64,000 nucleotides of DNA. It comes from Vitellaria paradoxa. Lineage: Eukaryota; Streptophyta; Magnoliopsida; Ericales; Sapotaceae. The translations under genes and the position numbers were made by a program. Shown in pieces: positions 1 to 11,579 of the stretch (its first letter is position 1; each line of letters begins with the position of its first letter). The notes below the pieces were generated by a model that was given only the letters and a program-made list of their open reading frames with translations, was not told where the DNA came from and made no database searches. The stretch covers positions 42,481,180-42,545,179 of the forward strand of contig CM034240.1 in the NCBI GenBank assembly GCA_019916065.1. The letters are read 5' to 3'.

Positions 1-30
1 TAGTCTATTCAATACATTTAAAAAAATATC

Positions 31-68
<38 letters not shown>

Positions 69-1038
69 ACAATCAAGTCCTTTTTTTTTTTTATTCTTCC
101 TATGAACCCTACTAATCATTTATGTATCTTATAATTAGTGTTCACTCACAAATAATTTTCTAACTCAGCTTTTAACTATACCTTCTCTAAATATAAAAAA
201 TTTTATTTTAATCCATTCTCACTCAAATTTCTAGATTTGCCACTGATTATAATGTTGCATTTATACTTATCATTTAAAATTAAAGAATTTTGCACTAATT
301 ATTTAAGGAGAACTATTCAAATATAAAGCTATTAATTTATATAAAATTTTAATTATAATGGATTTGAATAATTTAATAAACTTGAAATTATTATGAAAAG
401 TAATTATTTAAAATCCTTGAAAATAGTAGCTTCACTATCTTAAAAAGCAGCGGTACCACTACTCTACTTTTAATTATTAAAATAATTTCTAAAAAAAACT
501 TCATGCGTTAACGCAAAAATTAATCACTTATACCTTGCTTCAATTTAGGTTAAAATTCATAGATTTGAAAATCCTATTTATCCAAACAGAAGCTAAGGGA
601 TGGAAACATCTTTTGAAAAGATAGGAACATCATAAGCAAATCATGTAATTCAAAACCTATCTAAACAACATATGAACATTAGTATTTTTCCGTGCCTTAT
701 ATGAAAGATAATAAAATTTAAAAAAATCTAAGTCATTGATCAAATAACAAAATAATTTTAGCCATTAGATATATATAAATATCAAATCAATGATCCGATT
801 TGTTATATAGATTTTTATGTGTTTATATTTTTGATGTCATTTAAATTTTAGACTTAATTTTTTTAATATTTTTTTACGTTAGCAAGAAGTGATAGATTAA
901 GTAAATCGAGGGGAATGGGTCATGTCTCTCTGGGTGGAGTCTATCTTCATCTCAATCTATAAACATGAATCAAATCTTATAAACATTAATTAAGACCAAA
1001 TTTAGTACAAAAAAAATAGAATGATGATTTACACGGTT
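1..1038. other. AT-rich intergenic DNA with (TC)n microsatellite
   Basis: No gene is visible. A (TC)n dinucleotide run lies at about 32-64, followed by T-runs. The rest is low-complexity AT-rich sequence with no ORF that resembles a known family. It ends at the TTA target duplication of the Harbinger-type element. Confidence 0.6.
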
Positions 1039-1041
1039 TTA

Positions 1042-1056
1042 GGGGGCGTTTGGAAG
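1042..1056 (+). repeat. Left terminal inverted repeat of Harbinger-type element
   Basis: GGGGGCGTTTGGAAG lies directly after TTA. It pairs with 9162-9176 in inverted orientation, with mismatches at four of fifteen positions. Confidence 0.65.
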
Positions 1057-1497
1057 TCCAAAAGTTAGTAAGTTTTCGCACTGTTTTACTAAAATTTGTA
1101 AGTTGTAAATTTTTGTGCGTTTGGCGAACAAAGTTGCAAATTTCAGTAAATATTAACAACTTTTGAGTGTTTGGTAAATTTTTTTGTAATTTTTTTGGCA
1201 TGTTTGTAAAATGACCATTATAACCTCCAATGTAACAAACGGCGAGAAATCACAGGTGCAATACGTACCAAGCACAGTAACCTTTTACGGGCCCTGTCTC
1301 TGTGACCGATGGAGTTCTCTCGGCCTCTTCCTCTTTACTGATTTAAAATCCTCAACTCTAATAAACCCATAAATCTTACAACCATTCGGATTCTCTTTCT
1401 TTCTGTCAAGAAGTCTGCGTTCGTCAAAGAGGCCATCCTAGGGGTGGACAGGTTGAAGGCGGTGGGCATATAAGAAGCAATTCTTGGCAAAACGTAA

Positions 1498-2513
1498 GTG
1501 TCTATTCTCTTATTTTCGTTTCAAATGGCACAAAGGACAAAGGGTAAGGGTGTTATTAACTATGATAGCAATAGGTTTGAGGGTGAAAACCAACAAGAAT
1601 TGTTTTACACCACCTGGAGTCGTAAAAACATATTGGTTGAGAGAGCAATTGAGTTGGTTAATTTTTCAATTTACGATTTTAATCTCAAACAGAGCATGAT
1701 AGATAGAAGGTGGCTTGTTTTTGTCACTTTTACTAGGAATGTAGTTGTCCCGCTGGTTTAAGAATTCTTTTCTAACGTAATAAAGCACCACATAGATGAA
1801 AGAAAAATTATCAAATCTATGGTGAGAAAGAAGCCAATTACATTGACCCCTGGAACAGTGGCTTCACTTTTTGACTTTCCTGACCTCGGTGTGGAGCAAC
1901 CAGAATACCCAATGAGCATCGAGAACTCCCTAGGAAATGATGAGTTAGCTAAAATTTTGACCGGAAAATCAGATGCTAGGTGGGGCAGTAAGAGCCAGTT
2001 CAAAACTTCTAAGTTGTCCCCAAAATTTAACACGTTGTTCTTTCTGTCAATAGCCAAGTTAAAACCGCTTGCACGTAAGAACTTGGTTAGTTATGAAAGA
2101 GCTGTATTGTTATATGCCATTGAAAGTGGCATGACTATTGACCTACCGCAACTTGTTTAGGAGGAGATATCACATGCAATGTCACAAAACTAATGGCACC
2201 CGAGCCTACCTTTTGGAAGCTTCTTGACTACTTTGTTCGAGCAAAGAAGAGTGCAGATTACAGGTGGCATGCAAATAGTTAGACCTATTGGTCCTATTGT
2301 GAGCGAACTTCTGTAAAAAACATGGTACTGTTGAAGAAAAGAAAGCTGAAGAAGATCAAGATAAGCAAGATTGGATTTTAAGGCGTATGGATGACATAGA
2401 GGCCAACCAATGAACAATAATAGAGCAAAACAACATTATACTTGCTTATCTCCAACAGCAGTTTCCCCTACCACAACCTAACATGCCACCGCCGCCATCT
2501 CTGGAGGATGATT
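1498..2513 (+). pseudogene. Decayed 'putative plant transposon protein' gene
   Basis: A reading frame starts at the ATG at 1525 (an upstream in-frame ATG is at 1498). It resembles the plant transposon-associated domain I know as PF20167: an N-terminal block with RRWLVFV, then a block with LTPGTVASLFDFPDL, then YERAVLLYAIESG. The frame is broken by an in-frame TAA at 1759-1761, where the same frame resumes with EFFSNVIKHH. A TAG lies at 2158-2160 and a further stop at about 2190. A frameshift near 2222 is followed by a readable block with VQITGGMQIVRPIGP. A coiled-coil-like tail and a proline-rich end (PLPQPNMPPPPS) run to a stop near 2513, with one more internal stop. Such proteins usually occur inside plant retroelements or DNA elements; their role is unknown. 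It lies on the strand opposite the Harbinger genes, so it may be a separate nested insertion. Confidence 0.6.
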
Positions 2514-5051
2514 GATTGGTTCCCTTGGTCTTTTAAGTTTAGATCTTTTTGCCATTGTTTCTATCGTTCCTTTTGTTTTATTTTCCCGGCTATGTATTGC
2601 TTAAGGTTGCAAATTTTGAATTGTGATATATGTAACCTTTAATGATTTTGATTTCCTAATGTGATGGAACTTTGTCTAGTTGAAACCAATGATGTACTTT
2701 CGTAGTTCAATGATCAATCTCGGATTATGCTATATGTTGTTGGTTAATCTGTTTTTTGTCTCTTAAATGGCGCACTGTACTTGAGAAAATAGAGTAATTA
2801 TTTCCATGCTATAGAATTTAAGTTACGCCATGTTAAAGTTTGAGGCTTAGTTTGGAATTGACCGGTTGTATGGGATTTATTTCCATTCATGATGAATTAT
2901 GATATCTACTATTACTAGTATCTTCCATCAAAGGGAACTTAGTGGGATAATTTGTGAGTTAAAATCTTGCAGTGGTTTGATATGCCTTTCTTCTCTAAAT
3001 ATTTTCTGACAAGTAATCAAAATTTTATACAAAAAATCTATTAAGAAGATACAATAAAGGACCGGAGGGTCGAATCACATCTCCAAGCTATTTAGAAAAC
3101 CTCTCTTTGATGCCATTTTTCTCTCTAGTTAACGCATTGAAGATTGAGAAAAGATGTATTATAATTTGAAAGATTTATAGGCCTTGTGCTTCATCTGCGG
3201 TCAGGGCTCCATTTCATGAATCAGAAGCCAATGAACTTCATCCTAAGTGGGTTTCTTGCTGTGAGTAAAATTAACCCTTACACTCATTTGGATATTTCGT
3301 TTCATCTTTGATTTAAAGAAGTCAGGAACATTTAGTTTTGATCTAAATTTCTTACTATTTCCAAAGGTAAATCGAATGAAAGTTTAAGCGCGGTTAATCT
3401 TACGCAAAGCATAATTACTGCTTTCTTTTCACATTTCAAGTCTGTCTCTCTGTCTGTCTCTCTAGTAATTTCTGTATGAGATTACTTCTAGATAAGGCAG
3501 GCAGTATTAAGTAGTAGTCTTATGGTATCTATTACTATGCACATGATTTTTAACACTTGTGTGTGTCTAGTTGTTTTTGGTATCTCAGAGTTATTAGCGA
3601 GATGGTACTACTTTTTATGTGTACTCTTTTTTTTTTTTGGAATTTCAAAATTCTGTTGTATTTTTATTATTGACCATGTGTTAATTAATAATCTTGTATC
3701 TCAAAAGGCAATAAAGATAAATTTTAAATCAAATTTATTACACTACTATTAAGAGGGGCAAAATCAAAAGCGTTATTAAAGATTCTTGCCTTTTTGCCCA
3801 TAAATTAGAAAAAAGCCGCTGTTGCTTGTGATAATGCAATGTTTTTAAGCTAATGGGATTTACTCCTTTAAGAATGCATCCACTACTGGTAATGGTGGAG
3901 GCAGTTACTTAAAAGTCACTTTGTTGCATGACATTATATAACTGTTCTGCTATCCAATGTAATGTAAAAGCAATGGTAGTTTTGTTTTCAATCTTCTCCA
4001 AAGCTACACTACAAAAGTATTTGACTAGTAGTCTTTAAACTACTCATTAACCTGATTGTTATGATGATTAATTTTCAGCCCGAGTGGGAAGTCCCTTGTG
4101 TTTTTTCTGCAAAAAGTGCTGTAGATTTTGGGGCACATTGGGCGACAGATTTACTTCATAGAATTAATTGGCCGACTGATGGAAAACTGGATCCATCGTC
4201 AAACACTGTTGATGTGGTGAGCTTCTCTCTTGCTCTATCAAATTTGAATACAAGCTTTTAGTAATGAATATACAACTAGTCATTGTGTAGAAGTCATAAT
4301 TACATTTATAATAAATGAATTACAGATATTGATTCTATTGTAAACACAAATCAATACTTATATAATGATAAAGTTCAAAACAATGTTTTGAAATGTAAAA
4401 TGATTTGCATCAAAACAAACAGAGCCTAAGCGTTCTTTATAAAATTAGTTCAGAAAAATTCTATTTGCAAGTTTTTGGCAACATTATATGCTGTATTGAA
4501 TAGGGTGAGAGTGACATGGGGTTTGGGTTTGCTAATGATTGTGGTAGTGCAAATTAATATCTTTTGCATGCATAAGTAAGTTATGTATATTTTATACCTG
4601 ATTGCTTTCTTGATATGCAGACATTTATCTGCTTGTGTTGAGGACTAATTTTTGATTAAAAAAGATCATTTTTTTTATCGAAAACATGGTTACTAGCAGT
4701 GTTCATAATATCTCATTTCTTCATTATGGTGGGCAAGAATGTGCTAAGCCTTTCTCTTGCACACTGCCTTGTTCTCTATTGGCCTTTTGAGTGTTTGGAC
4801 TCCGATTGAAAAAAAAAAAAATTGTGTCATTCTCTGGCTTCTCTAATTTTCACTTCTAAAGCCTGCATACCATAAAACATGTAATGCAACTTCTTTAGAA
4901 ATGTATGTTAGGGTCAACATGATTTGTATGCATGATAACTTGGAAAACTTCATAGGCAATGTGATCCTTATGAATTATATAATCTGATTAATATCTTTCG
5001 ACATTTAATATTCTTGAAGTTTTTGTTTTGTGTAGAGACTAGTGAACATAG
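2514..5051. other. Non-coding interior of the composite element
   Basis: AT-rich sequence that is intron-like in places. The only coding-like pieces are the exon-like segments listed separately (about 3214-3255, 4078-4217 and 5038 onward). Nothing else could be assigned. Confidence 0.4.
4078..4217 (+). pseudogene. Exon-like fragment of an unidentified host gene
   Basis: An open stretch is bounded by a TTTTCAG acceptor and a GTGAGC donor. It encodes a hydrophilic, protein-like segment that includes SAVDFGAHWATDLLHRINWP. Codon use and the splice-site borders look like a real exon rather than chance sequence. I do not recognise the family. A similar short exon-like piece, encoding ESEANELHPKWVSC, lies at about 3214-3255 between CGGTCAG and GTGAGT. 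A third starts near 5038 after TGTGTAG and reads NIDYEGFYFIFSSTAIVKYL. All three lie on the plus strand inside the Harbinger-type element, which suggests a captured genomic fragment with exons and introns. Confidence 0.35.
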
Positions 5052-5175
5052 ATTATGAAGGATTTTACTTCATCTTCTCGTCAACTGCAATTGTCAAATA
5101 TCTGATCCTTAATATTATGAAGGATTTTACTTCATCTTCTCGTCAACTGCAATTGTCAAATATCTGATCCTTAAT
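5052..5175. repeat. 62-bp perfect tandem duplication
   Basis: Two identical 62-bp units (5052-5113 and 5114-5175) each begin ATTATGAAGGATTTTACTTC. The duplication lies within the third exon-like fragment and breaks its reading frame. Identity suggests a recent event. Confidence 0.9.
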
Positions 5176-5269
5176 GAACTTTTGGTAGGTTCCTGTTGTG
5201 ATGTTTGCTAACGATGGTTGCTTCCGTAGACTGTATCACACAAATTTCCTTAGTAAACTACGGCTTTCT

Positions 5270-5674
5270 AATGGGGATAAAATGTTGATAACGCTCTTAT
5301 AGTTGTCTGTTTAACATATTATGGGCCATTGTATGCAAGAAGATTGCGACACTCTCCTCTACTGTTAAACCACCCGGATGTAAAGAGACTTCAAGTGCAT
5401 AACGTAGCGTAAGTTCCTCGCATAGCTTTAGGAAAACAGCCTTCTCCATTCGAAACATATTGTATATCCGTTTTGGGTGGCCGTGTAATAGTTCTTGCAC
5501 CCAATCATAGTCGGAGAATATAGAGGTGTGGCAAGGTTATTTTGTCAAATACATGAGCCAATACTCTAATACCGTGCGAGCACCGCCTATTAGAAGCCTT
5601 TTTATTTTTCTTCGATTATAGGCGGCATGTTCAATAACTTGTTTGGATAGTTGGGTATTGTTGTTTGTCATCAT
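5270..5674 (-). pseudogene. PIF/Harbinger transposase, N-terminal part only
   Basis: Read on the minus strand from the ATG at 5674. The product has the helix-rich N-terminal domain found before the DDE nuclease in plant Harbinger transposases: a basic RRKIKRLL region, then HGHPKRIYNMFRMEK, then a VEESVAIFLHTMAHN block, then ERYQHF after a stop. The first in-frame stop interrupts it just after LMYLTK, and another follows NRQL. Recognisable homology ends near 5270, well before any DDE catalytic residue, so no active transposase is encoded. Downstream sequence is of the other strand and type, so the truncation probably came from an insertion or rearrangement. Confidence 0.7.
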
Positions 5675-6169
5675 CTTGATCACCTGCAGTTACTGTAACG
5701 CAAAACAGAAGAGCATGCCTATTAGTATGCCTCATATTAGAAAAGGATTAATAAACTAATATATTTAGAGAAAATTGTGAAACGTAAATAAGTAAATTAA
5801 GAGTCTCAACAGGCGTGTGCAATTTTGATTTAGTAGGCAAAATATGTTAAAAAAAAAGAAAGAAAGAAACAGAGGACAAAAAACAAATACATATCAAACA
5901 TGCATTTGGAAATGGCAAGTCGACGAATAGATGGAGAGATTATAAATGAACATCAAAACCAACTATTATAACACTTTATATTCTGAGTTATACATATATC
6001 AATTCGAAGGCAATCACATTTGTAGTGTACAGGGAAAACACATTACTTAGCATGTTTGAACAAAATTGTAATGTGGCAGTAGCCCATTAAAACACATGAA
6101 GTTATACATGGGCTTTTAATCATACATAGCCTAATAACATTTGTAGTGTGTAGGGAAAACACACTATGT

Positions 6170-7649
6170 TCAACAAAGTCCTAACGTAGTCGCAGACAAG
6201 GTAAACATGTAAAGTAAAACTATATATGCAATTGCATTGGTAGTTGGCCAGCAAAACAAAAGTATCTTCCGTCGATAAACAGGTTCATTTGGGGGTGGAC
6301 AGTAGTTCAAACCAAGCTGTAGGGTTGAGGGGTTGCTGTAAGTAGGGGGTGGGTAGTTGAAACCTGGTGGTGGGGGATAGTTAAAAGGAGGTGGAGGAAG
6401 CATTAGGATCGAAGAGACAAATGGGTACTGTGCACGTTCGTGTTTTGATCTTTGAAGTTCCAACCATTGCACCCTGGCTTCATCGGACGGCAAGTTCATA
6501 AAAGTCTCCCTGGCAATCTGCAAGCCGAACAAATCAGTCGCGAAAACGTACAACGGGCCCATCACAGCCACGCCTTTAAGGGTCGTCAGCTTCACGAGGC
6601 AATCACCAATGCCACACCCAGAAGCGTTATATATATTGTGCAACTTGTTACTCTTCAAGTCCTTAGCCACATCTGCAAGGCGCCCCAACTCATGACCTAT
6701 GCGCGCACCAACAGATTCTCGCTCGCCGACGTCCTGCAGTGAACCCATCGTCCGAGAAATCCTCAACTGTTCTCTTCCAATTTGACTTCCTGAACCGGGA
6801 TCCTCTGCGTTGACATCAGTGAAAGTTTGAAATGGGCTTTGCAGAGTGGGTCCTAAGCCTACATTGTCATCATTGTTCCCATCGGAAGGCACGTCGAAGT
6901 AGTGAGCACTCCCCTGTCCTGCAGAAGCAGTCCAGTACATTTCACCAGATGCTGTTGTGCTATGGAAAACCTTAGCCATCAGCTCGTCGTGATCGAGGGC
7001 CTTCTCTTTGAACTTTACCACATCTAGATTGAGCTGCAAAAAAGAGAAGAGAACATTGGATGAATATTATGCAAATATAGTTGAGACAAATAGGAAGTCT
7101 ATTAATATATGTGCAAATAGAAAATGTGGAACTTAATAAGGTCAAATGGACAAATGTGGTTCGACTGTGATACCGGTAAACACTTAAAGAAATAGCGTAC
7201 ACAATATAATTGAAGTACAAACCTGTGCCATTGAACCCCACAATGAATCAGGAGCATCCTAAGTCCCCTTCATTACATCCCAACCCATACCAGTGCATGT
7301 TGATTTAGGGGACTTAAATGGACATCCATGTCTGCCAATCCTTTCTTAATCTGTCAAGTTGACTTTTCAGTTGGCTGTGCTAGTGTAATCTTCCTGTTTG
7401 TTTGTAAAACTCCTCAATTAATTTTCTATACCCTATTGGTGACAAACGATTACCCCTCCTACAGCCATCATCTATCAGTGTGATCATCAATTCAAGTAAG
7501 ATCCCTTTGTGCTTATAATCCCATTTGGCCTTGCTAGCAGCCGCATCACCATGTTGGAGATTTTTTGACCTCCGTGAACGGTTAAATCGGTGATTATCAT
7601 GAATCAATTGGGTGTGTTGGAGATCAATGGGTGAGTTTTCTCCTTCCAT
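6170..7649 (-). pseudogene. Myb/SANT-like ORF1 protein of Harbinger element
   Basis: Two exons on the minus strand. Exon 1 (7649-7223) starts MEGENSPIDL and encodes a SANT/trihelix-like domain: WDYKHKGILLELMITLIDDG, then GYRKLIEEFYKQTGR, then LKSQLDRLRKDWQTW. It ends at CACAG before GTTTGT. The intron (7222-7034) ends TTTTGCAG. Exon 2 (7033-6170) opens LNLDVVKFKEKALDHDELM. It has a conserved C-terminal block ending in GPLYVFATDLF, a RETFMNLPSDEARVQWLEL motif, and a proline-rich PPPPFNYPPPPGFNYPPP tail. Exon 1 has an in-frame stop near 7380, a frameshift near 7318 and another stop near 7267, so the gene is dead. In the family this protein binds element ends and helps the transposase. Related host proteins are annotated as L10-interacting MYB-like. 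Confidence 0.72.
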
Positions 7650-7722
7650 TATAAAACTACAACAAATCGTAAACGAATGCTCAACATACACAGTTATGAT
7701 AATGTCAACAAATAATTAATAA

Positions 7723-8400
7723 CATCGTCGTAGTTGATAATCAAACAGTTAATAGTGTATTACCATAGCTGGTATAAGACACTAGACCTATTCGTCAATA
7801 ATATAGCAAATATTAGGCCTTGTGTTCTTCCATTAACGTTTCATGCTTGAAAGGAATGAATCTAGAAAAGTATAGTATGACTCAAGTACATAAAATTCTG
7901 CCACATTAAAAATTACATGCAACTTAGTACTACGAAAATAAAAATAGACAAATTGCAACATTAAGTTCATCAATACGAACACAACGTTAGTCTCTCTAAA
8001 ATACATTGGCTTCTTACTTCCTTAAAGTGTTAACAATGACCACTAGTAAGGGCTGGGGTGGATATGTTGTGCTATATACAATTGGATTGCCCTCTATTCA
8101 TCACACTGCCTAATCCATATGGAATATGGCTGATGGAAGGAAATTATGGTTGACTTCGTATTGCATATGGGAGGAAATTAAAAATTATTTGTCACATTCG
8201 TCTGTATAGACGCGAGTTGCACGCATGGTCTACCCCCTGCATACCTAAGTTTTTTTGGCTAGAAATCATGTTTTCCTTACACGTACCCAAGTACGTATGA
8301 AGGGGGAATTGGCCTAAAATTTGGAATAGGGTTAAGATGCTGTCAATTGCTAGCGGCTGACTAAAGTCATACTATAAGCACAGTAAACATTCCCTCTTGA
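7723..8400. other. Intergenic part of Harbinger-type element
   Basis: AT-rich sequence upstream of the ORF1 gene. No coding frame, RNA gene or repeat could be supported. Confidence 0.4.
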
Positions 8401-8401
8401 G

Positions 8402-8605
8402 TCAATGAGTTTGATCGGTGAAAATTTGGGGGCATCTTTTTCTTGGGAGGAATAGGCATGTCCATAACTTCTTTGGGAAAGGGTGGATCGGAAGGGACAT
8501 CAACTTCATGTTGAAACTCTGGTTCCTTAAATCATACCCGTGCTTCCGTAATAGATTCTCCAAATCGTCTTGACTGACAATGAAAACTCCCTTATTAGCT
8601 TGCAA
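8402..8605 (-). CDS. Small unassigned ORF inside Harbinger-type element
   Basis: A 67-codon minus-strand frame starting MQANKGVFIVSQDDLENLL. The frame is coding-like upstream as well (GRPVYVY before a stop codon), so it may be an exon fragment rather than a complete gene. No family is recognised. It lies between ORF1 and the right end of the element; a transposon 5' region or a captured fragment are both possible. Confidence 0.25.
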   Translation of the reverse strand: MQANKGVFIVSQDDLENLLRKHGYDLRNQSFNMKLMSLPIHPFPKKLWTCLFLPRKRCPQIFTDQTH

Positions 8606-9161
8606 ACCCTAGTAAACATATACTGGTCTCCCAAAAACCTAGATTCGCAAAAAATATATCTCTCACAACATGAACTTAAAACAAATAAATTACTGAATTA
8701 AATTCATTTAGGGAACAAAATATCCCCAGTGTGCCCCAAAAAGATGTAAAATCATTAGAGCCATACCTATGTCTATAGTTTCCATACCTCTATGATGGTG
8801 ATCGAAGCAGTGTCGTGGGTTGCACTTGTCGACAAGCTCGAGATCGAAGATTGTACCGACGAGCGGAAGTCAACAACTGAGAAGGTTTCAACTTGGAGCT
8901 TCAGAGCTAGTAGCGATGTCGTGGTTTCATTGTAATGAATGATGGTAGATCAACCAACTGAAGGCAGATATCCTTCAAATCTTATATTTACTTTCCTGGT
9001 ACGGAAGAAGAAGATGAGAAGGCCAAAAAATAAAAATCACAAAATCTCGCTAAACGGCACCGTTTGTGGAGTTCCTATAATAGGACAAAAAAGTGGTAAA
9101 TTTTGGTGTTTTGCCAAACACCCAAAGTGTAAAATTTGGTATTTTTTTGCTAAAATTTTTG

Positions 9162-9176
9162 CTGCCAAACGATACC
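9162..9176 (-). repeat. Right terminal inverted repeat of Harbinger-type element
   Basis: CTGCCAAACGATACC is followed by TTA at 9177-9179. It is the inverted partner of 1042-1056. Confidence 0.65.
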
Positions 9177-9179
9177 TTA

Positions 9180-11352
9180 TTTTGTTACCTTATTTGTTAT
9201 ACTTATTTAAAATAAAAATAGTTATTTTTTGCGATAGTTATTTTATTCCACTCACATTTTTATTTAGTTTTTAAAATAAAGAACGTTCATTATCTTGGAA
9301 TAGTTCCCTTTATATCATCATCTTCTTTTCTTGTTCAGTGAATAAAATGTTGTGAAAAGTAGTGCTTATCAAATTCAAGCACGAATTGGGGTTTTATAGG
9401 GGTACAATATATTTTAATTTAGCCCAAACTCGACCCGGCTTTTAGAATTTATGGTGTGTTTGGACTTTAAATTTACAAAGGAAAAGGTAGAAAAACAAAA
9501 GAAAAAAATAAAATAAAAGATTTTAAATTTATTTTTTATAATTAGGTTAAAAATTAGAAAATAAATATTTGTAAAAAAAATAACTTTTACTTAATTAATC
9601 ATAAAAATAGTATATAAATCTCTTTTATCTCCACAAATTTATGGCACAAACATAGCATTAGGTAACTTTTGTGAGTATTCTTTGAAAAGAGCTACTTTTA
9701 TATAAATGTCATGAAATAGTGTAACCTTGTAGCTAGATTCGTATGTATTATGACTAATGATAAGAATAATATAATTTTAATTAAGTATTTGTTTATTACT
9801 GTAAAACAAAATATCTATAATAATGTAGTTTATTTATTATAGTACTACTACGTATGGCATTTTCTTTTGCTATTAATTTTTGTGATATAATGGAATATAT
9901 TTCCCTAGTGATCAGTGGCATGTGATGAAGATTTAAAGCATGTTTTTGCTTAATTCCCAATTCAAACCTGGCTTCCATGTGGTACATGGAGCAAGGTATC
10001 ACTGCAAAAGATAGCATAACCTTTGGAGCTTTGTTTGGATCCGAGGTAGAAGAAATAGAAAAGAAAGAAAAGGGAAAATGAAAAAGAAAAAGAAAAAAAA
10101 AAAGTGAGTAAGTTGAGATGAAATATGTTAAAATTTTGTTGCCACTCTCTTTCTGAAGCAACTGGAACTAATAAAATCTTATATTTTAGACAAAAGTTAG
10201 AGAGAAGAAAATTCAGAAAAAGTTTGTATTTTAATTAATAATAAAAAACTATCAAAAACCGCAAAAATGAAGGTATTTAAGCTTGGAAATGGTATCTACT
10301 GAGTGAACCTGAGTGTCACGTTGTGAGTCTCTAAAAGAACTTTTGATAAAAGTATTATGGATCTCATAACTCTTTACGGATTAAAAGTTACATCCAAAAT
10401 TATATTTACCGATAAAATACTAAACTCACAAATTCTTAATTCTTACGATTTTTCTTGAATTTCTCACCCTTCAACTAGTCCAAAAATTCGCCTATAACTG
10501 CATTCACATCACTCTCTTAGTTCCAAATCCAATAACTAAACAAAACGGAGAAAAAATTCTCTCACTTTCTCTCTTTCTCTCACATGTAACACCATCTTAT
10601 TTATAAAAAAAAAAATTCATCATTTATATTTTATTTTATTTTTATCGAGCCAAGAAAAATTAAATTTGTCCTAAATATATGAATAATTTTTTTAACTTAT
10701 TAATATCACAAGTTATTTTCAATAATTCTTTCTCAATTTCCAAATTATTCTATACAAACGTAGAATTATGGCTCATATCTCTTAAATATATTTTGTAATC
10801 AAAACTTGCCAAGTTCTATTAACTATACATACTTACATATTCCTAAATTAAAAATTTACACTGCCATGCACTATTATTATCATGTCATTGTAATTGTGTT
10901 TTTCTAGCATTGAAAAATTAAAAACAAAATAATCGAAAGATGAGACTCTTAAATTTTAAAAAAGAAAAAAATAAATTGGAATTTGAAAATTTTTAGGGAA
11001 CCAATACATTTAAAATTCAAAGCATTAATTGAATGTTGAATTTACTTGATAAAATTCAAAGCATTAATCCTGAAAATGAATAACTCAAAATTTGTTAATT
11101 GTTTGTGGAGTTCATTATTATCAAGTCGATGAATAAAGTTAAAATTTTCTTATTTAGACGATTTATTTTTCATTTGATGATTCTATTAGTTTTCAATAAT
11201 TTTTTATTTTTAATCAAATTCATATATTAAAAATTAGTTAAACACTTAGAATAAATAGACAAATTACTTGAAAAAAAAGTTTAAAAAATACACCATCCTA
11301 ATAAACTAATGTTCGTAAACAAAGGATCGAAATATCCTTTTTAAGCTGTTTG
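9180..11352. other. AT-rich intergenic DNA
   Basis: No gene could be supported. It contains purine-rich tracts (about 10040-10105) and simple A/T-rich sequence. Open frames here, such as 9796-10161 minus, are low-complexity F/L/S-rich translations of homopolymer-rich DNA. Confidence 0.5.
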
Positions 11353-11452
11353 CACAAGTTATTTTGTAAATAGAACGAAATATATATATATATATATATA
11401 ATTTCAATATATAGCAGCCTCTTAACACAAGTTATTTTGTAAAGAGAACGAA

Positions 11453-11483
<31 letters not shown>

Positions 11484-11579
11484 CAATATATAACAGCCTC
11501 TTAACACAAGTTATTTTATAAATAGAACGAAATATATATATATATATATATATAATTTTAATATATAACAGCCTCTTAA
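11353..11579. repeat. Three-unit minisatellite with internal (TA)n
   Basis: Three tandem units start at 11353, 11426 and 11505 (lengths about 73, 79 and 75). Each runs CACAAGTTATTTTGTAAA, then a GAACGAAA block, a (TA)n run of variable length and CAGCCTCTTAA. Length differences lie in the TA run, so the locus should be highly polymorphic. Confidence 0.9.

Larger units (their letters stand above)
1042..9176 (-). mobile_element. Composite PIF/Harbinger-type DNA transposon, decayed
   Basis: The left end reads GGGGGCGTTTGGAAG. The reverse complement of the right end reads GGTATCGTTTGGCAG (11 of 15 match). Both ends are flanked by TTA (1039-1041 and 9177-9179), the usual 3-bp target duplication of PIF/Harbinger elements. 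A second GTTTGGC-type motif occurs about 60-80 bp inside each end. On the minus strand it encodes the two expected genes in decayed form: a Myb/SANT-like ORF1 (7649-6170) and the N-terminal part of a Harbinger transposase (5674-5270). The transposase loses its C-terminal catalytic part where unrelated plus-strand sequence (about 1490-5265) begins, so the element looks composite or nested. At 8.1 kb it is longer than a simple two-gene Harbinger element. Seen: termini, TSD and coding remnants. Inferred: that the two termini belong to one element. Confidence 0.72.

Noticed and set aside
5190..5300. Fourth plus-strand exon (FANDGCFRRLYHTNF...)
   Set aside because: Its last part is the reverse complement of the transposase fragment and the rest has no clear splice borders.
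8939..9274. 111-codon plus frame at the right end of the Harbinger-type element
   Set aside because: It crosses the element border and target duplication, and is F/L/K-rich low-complexity translation.
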